Origin: Halobacteriales archaeon QH_10_70_21
GTDB taxonomy: Archaea > Halobacteriota > Halobacteria > Halobacteriales > Haloarculaceae
NCBI GenBank assembly: GCA_003021325.1
Contig: PXQM01000041.1
Coordinates: 1-8,969 of the forward strand
Reading direction: 5' to 3'
Length of the DNA stretch: 8,969 bases
The notes under the pieces are model-generated. The model was not told the origin of the DNA. It searched no databases and worked only from the letters and a program-made list of their open reading frames with translations. This document shows, in pieces, positions 1-5,277 of the stretch (positions within the stretch are counted from its first letter, which is position 1; each line of letters begins with the position of its first letter). A program made the translations under genes and the position numbers.

Positions 1-253
1 CGACCACCGCCGCGTAGTCGTGGTGGGACGCGAGCCGTTCGAGGGCGCCGGATACCGACAGGTCGTCGCCGCTGGCCCGCCAGCCGTCGTCGACGACGTA
101 CTCGGTGTCGCCGCGGGCGAGCGCGGCCGCGCCGCCGTCGCCGGCCGCCCGCCTCGCGTCGGCTCGAACGACGCCGACCCGGCCGTCCAGCGCCGCGAGC
201 AGTCGTTCCAGGCCCGCCTCGGCCTCGTCGCCCAGGACCGCGAACGTGTGCAT
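1..253 (-). CDS. MobB-like N-terminal region of a probable molybdopterin synthase (MoaE), partial
   Basis: The reading frame opens at the ATG at 253 and runs off the left edge, leaving 84 visible codons with no stop. The protein starts MHTFAVLGDEAEAG and later has a GRVGVVRAD segment, an acidic stretch, and LASHHDYAAVV. This order (beta strand and loop, helix, second strand, then a DY-hydrophobic strand) resembles MobB, the GTP-binding partner of MobA in molybdenum cofactor synthesis. The P-loop is not intact: where MobB has GKT after the first glycine, this protein has a Glu/Ala/Leu stretch. From memory, haloarchaeal MoaE proteins carry an N-terminal extension and sit near pyrH and an M50 protease, so a MoaE with a decayed MobB-like front domain is my best guess. 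The catalytic MoaE part would lie outside the window. It diverges from pyrH across 82 nt. The coding frame is well supported; the name is tentative. Confidence 0.5.
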   Translation of the reverse strand, partial: MHTFAVLGDEAEAGLERLLAALDGRVGVVRADARRAAGDGGAAALARGDTEYVVDDGWRASGDDLSVSGALERLASHHDYAAVV

Positions 254-276
254 ACCCGTTTTTTCGACCGTGAGGG

Positions 277-283
277 CTTGTAG
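277..283 (-). promoter_or_regulatory. Weak TATA-like box for the leftmost minus-strand gene
   Basis: On the minus strand this reads CTACAAG, centred about 27 nt before the ATG at 253. That spacing fits a leaderless haloarchaeal transcript. The match to a TATA box is poor, so the call rests mainly on position. Confidence 0.25.
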
Positions 284-300
284 GTGTCGCCGCGCTTGAT

Positions 301-324
301 AACCCTTAAGAGCGAAACAGGGTT
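301..324 (+). promoter_or_regulatory. pyrH promoter: TATA-like box inside an AACCCT...AGGGTT inverted repeat
   Basis: The box CTTAAG at 305-310 is centred about 28 nt before the pyrH ATG, which predicts a transcript starting at or within a few bases of that codon. No ribosome-binding site precedes the ATG, as expected for leaderless translation. A perfect 6-bp inverted repeat, AACCCT at 301-306 and AGGGTT at 319-324, encloses the box with a 12-nt spacer. It could be an operator or part of the basal promoter context. Confidence 0.5.
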
Positions 325-335
325 AGCAGGGTGCA

Positions 336-1019
336 ATGAGAGTCGTCGTTTCTATCGGCGGGAGCGTGCTCGCGCCCGACCTGGAGGCCGACAGGATCGA
401 GGCCCACGCCCGCGTCATCGACGGGCTGGTCGCGGACGGCAACGAGGTCGCCGCCGTCGTCGGCGGCGGCGACGTCGCCCGCAGCTACATCGGGACCGCC
501 CGCCGGCTGGGGGCGACCGAGTACGACCTCGACGCCCTCGGCATCGACGTCACCCGGCTGAACGCCCGGCTCCTGCTGGCGGCGCTGGACTCATCGGCCA
601 TCCCCGAGCCCGCCGAGAGCCACGAGGCCGCGCGGGCCTCCCTTCGGCGCGGCGAGACGGTCGTCATGGGCGGGACGGTCCCCGGCCACACGACCGACGC
701 CGTCTCGGCGCTCCTGGCCGAGACCGTCGAGGCCGACCTGCTGGTCTACGCGACGAGCGTGCCCGGCGTCTACTCGGCCGACCCCAACGAGGACGACAGC
801 GCCGAGCGCCACGACCGGCTCACCCCGGCCGGGCTGGTCGACGCCATCGCCTCCATCGAGACCGCCGCCGGCTCGAACGCACCGGTCGACCTGCTCGCGG
901 CGAAGGTCATCGAGCGCTCGGGCCTCCGCGCGGTCGTCCTTGACGGCACCGACCCGGCGCGGATTGCCGACGCCGTCGCCGGTGAGTTCGACGGCACCGA
1001 AGTGGTCCCCGATGAGTGA
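336..1019 (+). CDS. pyrH: Uridylate (UMP) kinase, archaeal type
   Basis: Cytosolic enzyme that phosphorylates UMP to UDP with ATP, feeding pyrimidine nucleotide synthesis. The 227-aa product has the amino-acid-kinase fold. A glycine-rich SIGGSV loop at residues 6-11 sits by the phosphates, VVGGGDVAR at 41-49 is the second glycine-rich segment, DALGIDVTRLNA at 66-77 is a UMP-kinase signature, and GGTVPGHTTDAVSALLAE at 112-129 forms the acceptor region. SVPGVYSADP at 141-150 matches the nucleotide-binding loop of archaeal UMP kinases, which usually read TNVDGVY there. DLLAAK at 185-190 is also typical. The length is normal for the archaeal subfamily. The ATG at 336 is preferred because the family motif begins within ten residues and a TATA-like box lies 28 nt upstream. 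Its last 8 nt overlap lysS (ATGAGTGA), so the two genes are probably co-transcribed and translationally coupled. Confidence 0.95.
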   Translation: MRVVVSIGGSVLAPDLEADRIEAHARVIDGLVADGNEVAAVVGGGDVARSYIGTARRLGATEYDLDALGIDVTRLNARLLLAALDSSAIPEPAESHEAARASLRRGETVVMGGTVPGHTTDAVSALLAETVEADLLVYATSVPGVYSADPNEDDSAERHDRLTPAGLVDAIASIETAAGSNAPVDLLAAKVIERSGLRAVVLDGTDPARIADAVAGEFDGTEVVPDE

Positions 1020-2649
1020 GCTCTACGACGTCGGGACCGGCCGCCAGCGCGCCTTCTGGGCCGACGCCGCCGCCGACGAGATACTCGAGCGCGACCCCGA
1101 CGACCCCATCGTGATCAAGGGCGGGGTCTCGCCGTCCGGCGTCCCGCACCTCGGGCACTTCAACGAGATAATGCGCGGCTACTTCGTCGCCGAGGCGCTC
1201 CGGGACCGCGGCCGCGAGGTCCGGCAGGTGTTCACGACCGACGACCGCGACCGCCTCCGGAAGCTCCCGCGGACGCTGGCCGACCTCGAGTGGAACGTCG
1301 TCGGCCTCGGCGAGGTCGACGCCGGCGCCCTCGGGCGGAACCTCGGCCGGCCGTACACCGACGTCCCGGACCCGTTCGGCTGCTGTGACTCCTACGGCGA
1401 CCACTTCACCGAACTGCTCGAGCGGGCCGCCGGCGCGGTCGGCGTCCCCATCGACGTCGTCTCCAACACCGGACTCTACGAGAGCGGCGGGTTCGACGAG
1501 GAGGTCCGTCGCGTCCTCGCGAACCGCGAGACCGCACGCGAGGTCCTCGCCGGCTTCCAGGACAAGGTCGACGACGAGTACGTCCCCTTCTTCGCCCGGT
1601 GTCACGACTGCGGGAACCTCACCGAGACCGTCACCGGCGTCGACCTCGAGGCCGGCACCGTCGACTACGTCTGCGAGGACGTCGAGGCCGGCGACGACAC
1701 CATCGACGGCTGCGGCCACGAGGGAACCGCCACGTTCCGGGAGGGGAAGCTCCCGTGGCGCTTCGAGTGGCCCGCACAGTGGCACGCCCTCGGCGTGGAC
1801 TTCGAGCCGTTCGGCAAGGACCACGCCGAGGGCTCGTGGCCCTCCGGCGAGACCATCGCCCGCGAGGTGTTCGACCTCGAGCCGCCCGTGCCGATGGTCT
1901 ACGAGTGGTTCACGCTCAACGGCGACGCGCTGTCGTCGTCGTCGGGCAACATCGTCACCGTCGACGAGGTGCTGGAGCTACTGGAGGTCGAGGTCCTCCG
2001 CTACTTCTTCACCAAGAACCCGAAGAAGCAGCGCGACTTCGACGTCGACTCTATCGACCACCTCGTCGACGACTTCGACCGCTTCGAGGCCGTCTACTTC
2101 GACGCAATCGAGGCCGACGACCTCGAGCACGAGCGGGCGGCGCGGGCGTACCCGATGGTCGTCGACGAGGTGGCCGACGGGCGGCCCGTCCGTATCTCCT
2201 ACCGGTTCGCGGCCGTCCTCGGGATGACCGACAACCGCGAACTCCGCGTCGAGATGGCGAAGCGCTCGGGCCACGTCCCGGAGGACGCCACCGACGACGA
2301 GGTCGACGCGGCGCTGGCCCGCGTCGAGAAGGCCCGCGCGTGGGCCGAGCGGACCGACAACGAGTTCAACTACCGGCTCGCCGAGGAGCTGCCCGCCGTC
2401 GAGTTCGACGACGGGACGGCGGCCGCACTGGAAGAGCTGGCCGACTTCATCGAGGCCGAATCACCCGACGCCGAGACCCTGCAGGGCGAGATATACGAGA
2501 CGGCAAAGCGGAACGACGTCTCCGTCGGGGCGTTCTTCGAGGCCGGCTACCGGCTGTTCCTCGACGAGTCGGAGGGGCCCCGTCTCGGCCCGTTCCTGGC
2601 GCCGATGGACGCCGAGTTCGTCGTCCGCCGGCTCCGGCGGTCGGGATGA
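1012..2649 (+). CDS. lysS: Lysyl-tRNA synthetase, class I
   Basis: Charges tRNA-Lys with lysine using ATP. The 545-aa protein is the class I form found in most archaea, not the class II LysRS of eukaryotes and most bacteria. The ATP-binding HIGH-type motif reads HLGH at residues 46-49, preceded by KGGVSPSGVP. The insertion has four cysteines that could bind zinc (Cys197, Cys200, Cys221, Cys234). The second signature, normally KMSxSKG, reads ALSSSSG at 306-312, so both lysines are absent. WPAQWHALGVDFEPFGKDH is the family's core block, and the C-terminal third is the helical anticodon-binding region. A longer in-frame start exists at 940, but it lies inside pyrH and adds residues unlike LysRS. 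The ATG at 1012, which overlaps the pyrH stop, gives a normal N-terminus. No separate promoter is visible, so expression should depend on pyrH. Confidence 0.95.
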   Translation: MSELYDVGTGRQRAFWADAAADEILERDPDDPIVIKGGVSPSGVPHLGHFNEIMRGYFVAEALRDRGREVRQVFTTDDRDRLRKLPRTLADLEWNVVGLGEVDAGALGRNLGRPYTDVPDPFGCCDSYGDHFTELLERAAGAVGVPIDVVSNTGLYESGGFDEEVRRVLANRETAREVLAGFQDKVDDEYVPFFARCHDCGNLTETVTGVDLEAGTVDYVCEDVEAGDDTIDGCGHEGTATFREGKLPWRFEWPAQWHALGVDFEPFGKDHAEGSWPSGETIAREVFDLEPPVPMVYEWFTLNGDALSSSSGNIVTVDEVLELLEVEVLRYFFTKNPKKQRDFDVDSIDHLVDDFDRFEAVYFDAIEADDLEHERAARAYPMVVDEVADGRPVRISYRFAAVLGMTDNRELRVEMAKRSGHVPEDATDDEVDAALARVEKARAWAERTDNEFNYRLAEELPAVEFDDGTAAALEELADFIEAESPDAETLQGEIYETAKRNDVSVGAFFEAGYRLFLDESEGPRLGPFLAPMDAEFVVRRLRRSG

Positions 2650-2676
2650 CCCCACGAGCCGGCCGCGACGGAACGA

Positions 2677-2684
2677 CTTTTGAA
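2677..2684 (+). promoter_or_regulatory. TATA-like box for the site-2 protease gene
   Basis: CTTTTGAA lies in the 58-nt gap after lysS, centred about 28 nt before the ATG at 2708. This is the usual distance for a leaderless haloarchaeal gene, and no Shine-Dalgarno sequence precedes the start. The protease gene can therefore probably be transcribed apart from pyrH-lysS, although read-through is possible. Confidence 0.5.
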
Positions 2685-2707
2685 GCCGCCAGTCCCTACG
2701 TCAACCA

Positions 2708-4474
2708 ATGAGACCGCTGCTGTGGATATTCGTCGGTATCCTCCTCTACACCACGGTCGCGATGGCGCTCAACGCCCGCGGCGTCCTGCCGTCCTCGTTC
2801 CGGGTCGCCGGCCCCATCCTCACCATCCACACCAAGCGGGGTCGGGCGTTCCTCGACTGGCTGGCCTCGCCGAAGCGGGCCTGGCGGGCGTGGGGCAACT
2901 TCGGCGTCGGCATCGCAATCGTCATCATGGTCGGGTCGTTTTTCGGCGTCCTGTTCTCGGCGGTGAGCGCCCTGAGCGACCCGGGCGCCGTCGGCGGCAT
3001 CACCCGTCCGCAGGACGCGCTGGTCATCCCCGGCGTCAACCAGTTCCTCCCGCTGGCGGCCGCCGTCGACATCCTCGTCGGCCTGCTCGTCGGCCTCGTC
3101 GTCCACGAGGGCGGCCACGGCCTGCTGTGCCGCGTCGAGGACATCGAGATCGACTCGATGGGCGTCGCCCTGCTGGCGTTCATCCCGCTCGGTGCGTTCG
3201 TCCAGCCGGACGAGGAGAGCCAGGAGGGCGCCGACCGGGGCGGCAAGACCCGCATGTTCGCCGCCGGCGTGATCAACAACTTCCTCGTCACGGCGCTGTC
3301 CTTCGGCCTGCTTTTCCTGGTCGTCGCGAGCCTCGTCACCGTCGTGCCCGGCGTCGCCGTCGGGGGCGCGCTCCCGGGGTCGCCAGCCGAGGACGCCGGC
3401 ATCGAGCGCGGCGACGTCATCACCTCCGTCGACGGCCAGGCGGTAGCGAACGAGGAGGAGTTCGAGGCGGCGCTGGCCACCGCCGACCGGGAGGTGACCG
3501 TCGGCCGGCAGGACGGCGAGCCGGTGACCGTCGAGCGGTCTCTCATCGCGACCCGGGCGGTCGTCGACGCGCCGGTCGGCACCGGGACCGAGATCACCGC
3601 CGTCGACGGCGAGCCGGTCTACACGCGGTCAGGGTTCGAGGCGGCCACCGAGGGCGAGGAGGTCGTCGAACTGGAGACCGCCGACCGGACGGTCGAGTTC
3701 CCCGTCGGCACGTTCGTCAGCAGCGTCCCGCAGGACGGCCCGCTCGGCCAGGAGGCGCCGGACACGCCGATGCTCGTCACCAGCATCGACGGCGAGCCGA
3801 CCCCGACTCCGGAGGCGCTCGCGGCGGTCCTCGCCGAGCGGTCGCCCGGCGACACCATCGAGGTGGTCGCCTACCACGGCAGCGGCAACGACCCCTGGAG
3901 CGGCGAGCGTCACGTCTACGAGGTGACCCTCGAGGAGAACCCCCGGACCGACGGCGGCTTCGTCGGCGTCGCCGGTCTCCAGGAGGGAACGAGCGGCATC
4001 GTCGTCGACGACTTCGGCATCGACCCCTACCCGGCCGAGCAGTACCTGGCCTTCCTCGGCGACGGCGGGTGGGACGACCCCGTCTCGACGTTCATCTCCC
4101 GCGTGTTCGCGCTGCTCGTGCTGCCGTTCGCGAGCGTCGTCCAGCCCAGCATCGGCTACAACTTCGCCGGGTTCAACGGCGCCGTCGCCAACTTCTACGC
4201 GGTGTCGGGCCCGCTCGGTGCCGGCGTCGTCTTCGGCCTCGCGAACGTCCTCTTCTGGACCGGGTGGGTGAACGTCAACCTCGGGCTGTTCAACTGCATC
4301 CCCTCCTACCCGCTCGACGGCGGCCACATCCTCCGGTCCTGCGTCGAGGCGACGCTGTCCCGGCTGCCGGTCGACACGAGTCCGGTCGTCGCGACGGCGG
4401 TGACGACCGTCATAAGCGCGACGATGATACTGAGCCTGCTCGGGCTGCTGTTCCTGCCACAGCTGCTCGCGTGA
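2708..4474 (+). CDS. Site-2 protease family (M50) intramembrane metalloprotease with PDZ-like domains
   Basis: Zinc protease predicted to cut substrates within the membrane, as RseP and human S2P do when releasing membrane-held regulators. The 588-aa protein has the metal site HEGGH (His133, Glu134, His137) in a hydrophobic segment and the third ligand, Asp537, in LDGGH at 536-540. AAGVINN at 185-191 fits the conserved post-HExxH segment. Hydrophobic stretches lie at about 4-21, 67-89, 114-132, 152-165, 190-214, 462-479, 502-529 and 560-587. The extracytoplasmic insert of about 240 residues contains a clear PDZ-like domain (about 216-275, with GSPAEDAGIERGDVITSVDG), a shortened repeat (about 286-330, TAVDGEPV) and another PDZ-like unit (about 345-410, TSIDGEP). 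The substrate is unknown. An anti-sigma target is not expected in archaea, so a membrane-bound transcription factor or signal peptide remnants are more likely. It ends 22 nt from a convergent gene. Confidence 0.92.
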   Translation: MRPLLWIFVGILLYTTVAMALNARGVLPSSFRVAGPILTIHTKRGRAFLDWLASPKRAWRAWGNFGVGIAIVIMVGSFFGVLFSAVSALSDPGAVGGITRPQDALVIPGVNQFLPLAAAVDILVGLLVGLVVHEGGHGLLCRVEDIEIDSMGVALLAFIPLGAFVQPDEESQEGADRGGKTRMFAAGVINNFLVTALSFGLLFLVVASLVTVVPGVAVGGALPGSPAEDAGIERGDVITSVDGQAVANEEEFEAALATADREVTVGRQDGEPVTVERSLIATRAVVDAPVGTGTEITAVDGEPVYTRSGFEAATEGEEVVELETADRTVEFPVGTFVSSVPQDGPLGQEAPDTPMLVTSIDGEPTPTPEALAAVLAERSPGDTIEVVAYHGSGNDPWSGERHVYEVTLEENPRTDGGFVGVAGLQEGTSGIVVDDFGIDPYPAEQYLAFLGDGGWDDPVSTFISRVFALLVLPFASVVQPSIGYNFAGFNGAVANFYAVSGPLGAGVVFGLANVLFWTGWVNVNLGLFNCIPSYPLDGGHILRSCVEATLSRLPVDTSPVVATAVTTVISATMILSLLGLLFLPQLLA

Positions 4475-4477
4475 GAA

Positions 4478-4490
4478 GGGGAGCGTCCCC
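4478..4490. terminator. Hairpin between convergent genes
   Basis: A perfect 5-bp stem GGGGA / TCCCC with a GCG loop fills most of the 22-nt gap between the protease stop codon and the stop of the gene on the opposite strand. It is symmetric, so it could mark termination in both directions. There is no T-tract on either side, and archaeal termination usually relies on T-tracts, so its activity is uncertain. Confidence 0.35.
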
Positions 4491-4496
4491 GGTCGG

Positions 4497-4751
4497 TCAG
4501 ACGACCGAGACCCGCCAGGTGGTCGCGGCGGCGTCGGACCACCGCTCGATGCACAGGCCGGGACCCGAGCCCTGCAGCCGGAGCAGGAGCGCGTCGATCT
4601 CCCCGGGCGACAGCCCGACGTCGTCGGCGATGAACGTCCCCTCGACGTAGAGGTCGCCGCCGGCTCGTTCGGCCTCCGTACGGAGGGAGCCAGCCAGCCG
4701 CTCGGCCGTCAGCGAGTGGTACGCCGACTCGACGGTCGCGTTCGTGCGCAT
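4497..4751 (-). CDS. Small winged-helix-like protein, haloarchaeal DUF7123 type
   Basis: 84-aa protein of unknown function. Residues 34-82 look like a compact winged helix: a strand (DLYVEGTF), a helix (IADDVG), the probable recognition helix (LSPGEIDALLLRLQ), and a closing strand pair ending in ERWSDAAATTWRVSVV. The pattern FIADDVGLSP...LQ...ERWS..ATTWRV matches my memory of the haloarchaeal DUF7123 family, small proteins suspected to bind DNA or RNA; the family name is from memory. The N-terminal 30 residues are helical and variable. The start codon follows the stop of the membrane-protein gene by one base (TAG-C-ATG) with no own ribosome-binding site, so it is probably translationally coupled and co-transcribed with it. 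A DNA-binding protein paired with a small membrane protein could be a regulatory pair, but nothing in the sequence proves that. Confidence 0.75.
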   Translation of the reverse strand: MRTNATVESAYHSLTAERLAGSLRTEAERAGGDLYVEGTFIADDVGLSPGEIDALLLRLQGSGPGLCIERWSDAAATTWRVSVV

Positions 4752-4752
4752 G

Positions 4753-4992
4753 CTAGTTCGGGGAGTGGCCGTGGCCGACCAGGGCGCAGACGACGTTCAC
4801 GAGGAGGGCGCCGCCGACGGCACCGAGGCGCTGGTCCAGGGCACCGGCGAAGAGGCCGACGACGAGCGCCAGCGGGAGCAGGGCGGCCGTCCAGAACGCG
4901 GCCGCCTGGACGCCGCTGACGACGTGACTGGCGAACGATTCCACCGTCTTCGTGAGGCCGGACGTGGGGAGGCTGCGGGTTGCGGTTGACAT
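4753..4992 (-). CDS. Small two-helix membrane protein, unknown function
   Basis: 79-aa protein that I do not recognise. It has a short polar N-terminus with an amphipathic piece (residues 12-25), then two hydrophobic segments at about 29-51 and 57-73 joined by a DQRLG turn, and a short tail ending GHGHSPN. The topology is a helical hairpin in the cytoplasmic membrane. The start at 4992 is chosen because GGAG lies 7 nt before the ATG on the minus strand and a strong TATA box (TTTATAT) lies about 40 nt upstream. The frame stays open further upstream, but that extension is Arg/Lys-rich, unlike halophile proteins. The gene is first in a two-gene unit with the 84-aa winged-helix-like protein and shares a control region with pitA. 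Having a Shine-Dalgarno leader sets it apart from its leaderless-looking neighbours. Confidence 0.75.
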   Translation of the reverse strand: MSTATRSLPTSGLTKTVESFASHVVSGVQAAAFWTAALLPLALVVGLFAGALDQRLGAVGGALLVNVVCALVGHGHSPN

Positions 4993-5012
4993 AGGGACGC
5001 TCCTTGCTCGAC

Positions 5013-5026
5013 GTATGGGCCCACAC
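5013..5026. promoter_or_regulatory. Near-palindrome GTATGGGCCCACAC, candidate operator
   Basis: The 14-nt element is symmetric except for one base pair, with a perfect TGGGCCCA core at 5016-5023. It lies just downstream of the leftward TATA box (5031-5037) and so at or near the expected transcription start. A protein bound here would block initiation, which suggests a repressor site. The GC-rich core could also arise by chance in such DNA. Confidence 0.35.
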
Positions 5027-5030
5027 CCCC

Positions 5031-5037
5031 ATATAAA
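5031..5037 (-). promoter_or_regulatory. TATA box of the small membrane-protein operon
   Basis: On the minus strand this reads TTTATAT, the best archaeal TATA box in the window. It predicts transcription from about 5008, giving a leader of some 15 nt that includes the GGAG ribosome-binding site before the ATG at 4992. Confidence 0.65.
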
Positions 5038-5102
5038 CGCCAGAGCATTGCGGTGAGTTTGGAACCGTTCGCTCTCTTTACGCACAGCCCGTCTCGGTTG
5101 GT

Positions 5103-5119
5103 AACGCTTAACGAGCGTT
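5103..5119. promoter_or_regulatory. Perfect inverted repeat AACGCT-TAACG-AGCGTT, candidate operator
   Basis: The two 6-bp arms are separated by 5 nt and the element is followed directly by an AT-rich island. It lies about 160 nt before pitA and about 70 nt upstream of the leftward TATA box. T-rich sequence follows it on the plus strand, which could suggest a terminator, but no rightward gene ends nearby. A regulator-binding site therefore fits better. Confidence 0.4.
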
Positions 5120-5250
5120 TTAGATACTTTTAGAAATTTTATTGCCCGCTCTGAGAACCTCATCTCGGTTCGGCCGCGTCGGGGAACAGCCTGCGGATCG
5201 CCGCCGGCCGACTCCCGGCCCGGTCCGGCAGGTGGCGAACACAAAAGCGC

Positions 5251-5256
5251 CATAAC
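5251..5256 (+). promoter_or_regulatory. Weak TATA-like box before pitA
   Basis: CATAAC is centred about 24 nt before the pitA ATG, with ACAAAAG slightly further upstream at 5241-5247. Either could serve as a degenerate TATA element for a short-leader or leaderless transcript. No ribosome-binding site is visible before the ATG. The AT-rich island at 5119-5143 is an alternative promoter position that would give a long leader. Confidence 0.25.
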
Positions 5257-5277
5257 CCGCGCGTTCGAAGAGCGGGT

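Larger units (their letters stand above)
4993..5277. other. Divergent control region between the small membrane-protein operon and pitA
   Basis: This 285-nt stretch is the longest non-coding part of the window. From left to right it holds a GGAG ribosome-binding site (around 5000-5003), a near-palindrome (5013-5026), a TATA box for the leftward operon (5031-5037), a perfect inverted repeat (5103-5119), an AT-rich island (about 5119-5143) in otherwise GC-rich DNA, and GC-rich sequence up to pitA. I see no convincing gene or structured RNA here. The size and the palindromes suggest regulated, perhaps coordinated, expression of the flanking genes. Confidence 0.6.

Noticed and set aside
940..1011. 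Longer N-terminus for LysRS starting at 940
   Set aside because: It overlaps pyrH by 80 nt, and the extra residues do not resemble LysRS. The ATG at 1012 gives the normal start.
907..1824. 305-codon minus-strand frame over pyrH and lysS
   Set aside because: It overlaps two well-identified genes and has the composition of an antisense shadow frame.
2680..4650. 656-codon plus-strand reading frame across the protease gene
   Set aside because: It is extremely Arg/Gly/Pro-rich with no domain, and lies over a clear M50 protease in another frame. It is a by-product of high GC at third codon positions.
5103..5143. Inverted repeat plus T-rich sequence as a transcription terminator
   Set aside because: No rightward gene ends nearby; the nearest plus-strand stop is at 4474 with a minus-strand operon in between.
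4993..5163. 57-residue N-terminal extension of the small membrane protein from the ATG at 5163
   Set aside because: The extension is Arg/Lys-rich, covers the TATA box and palindromes, and the internal ATG at 4992 has its own ribosome-binding site and promoter.
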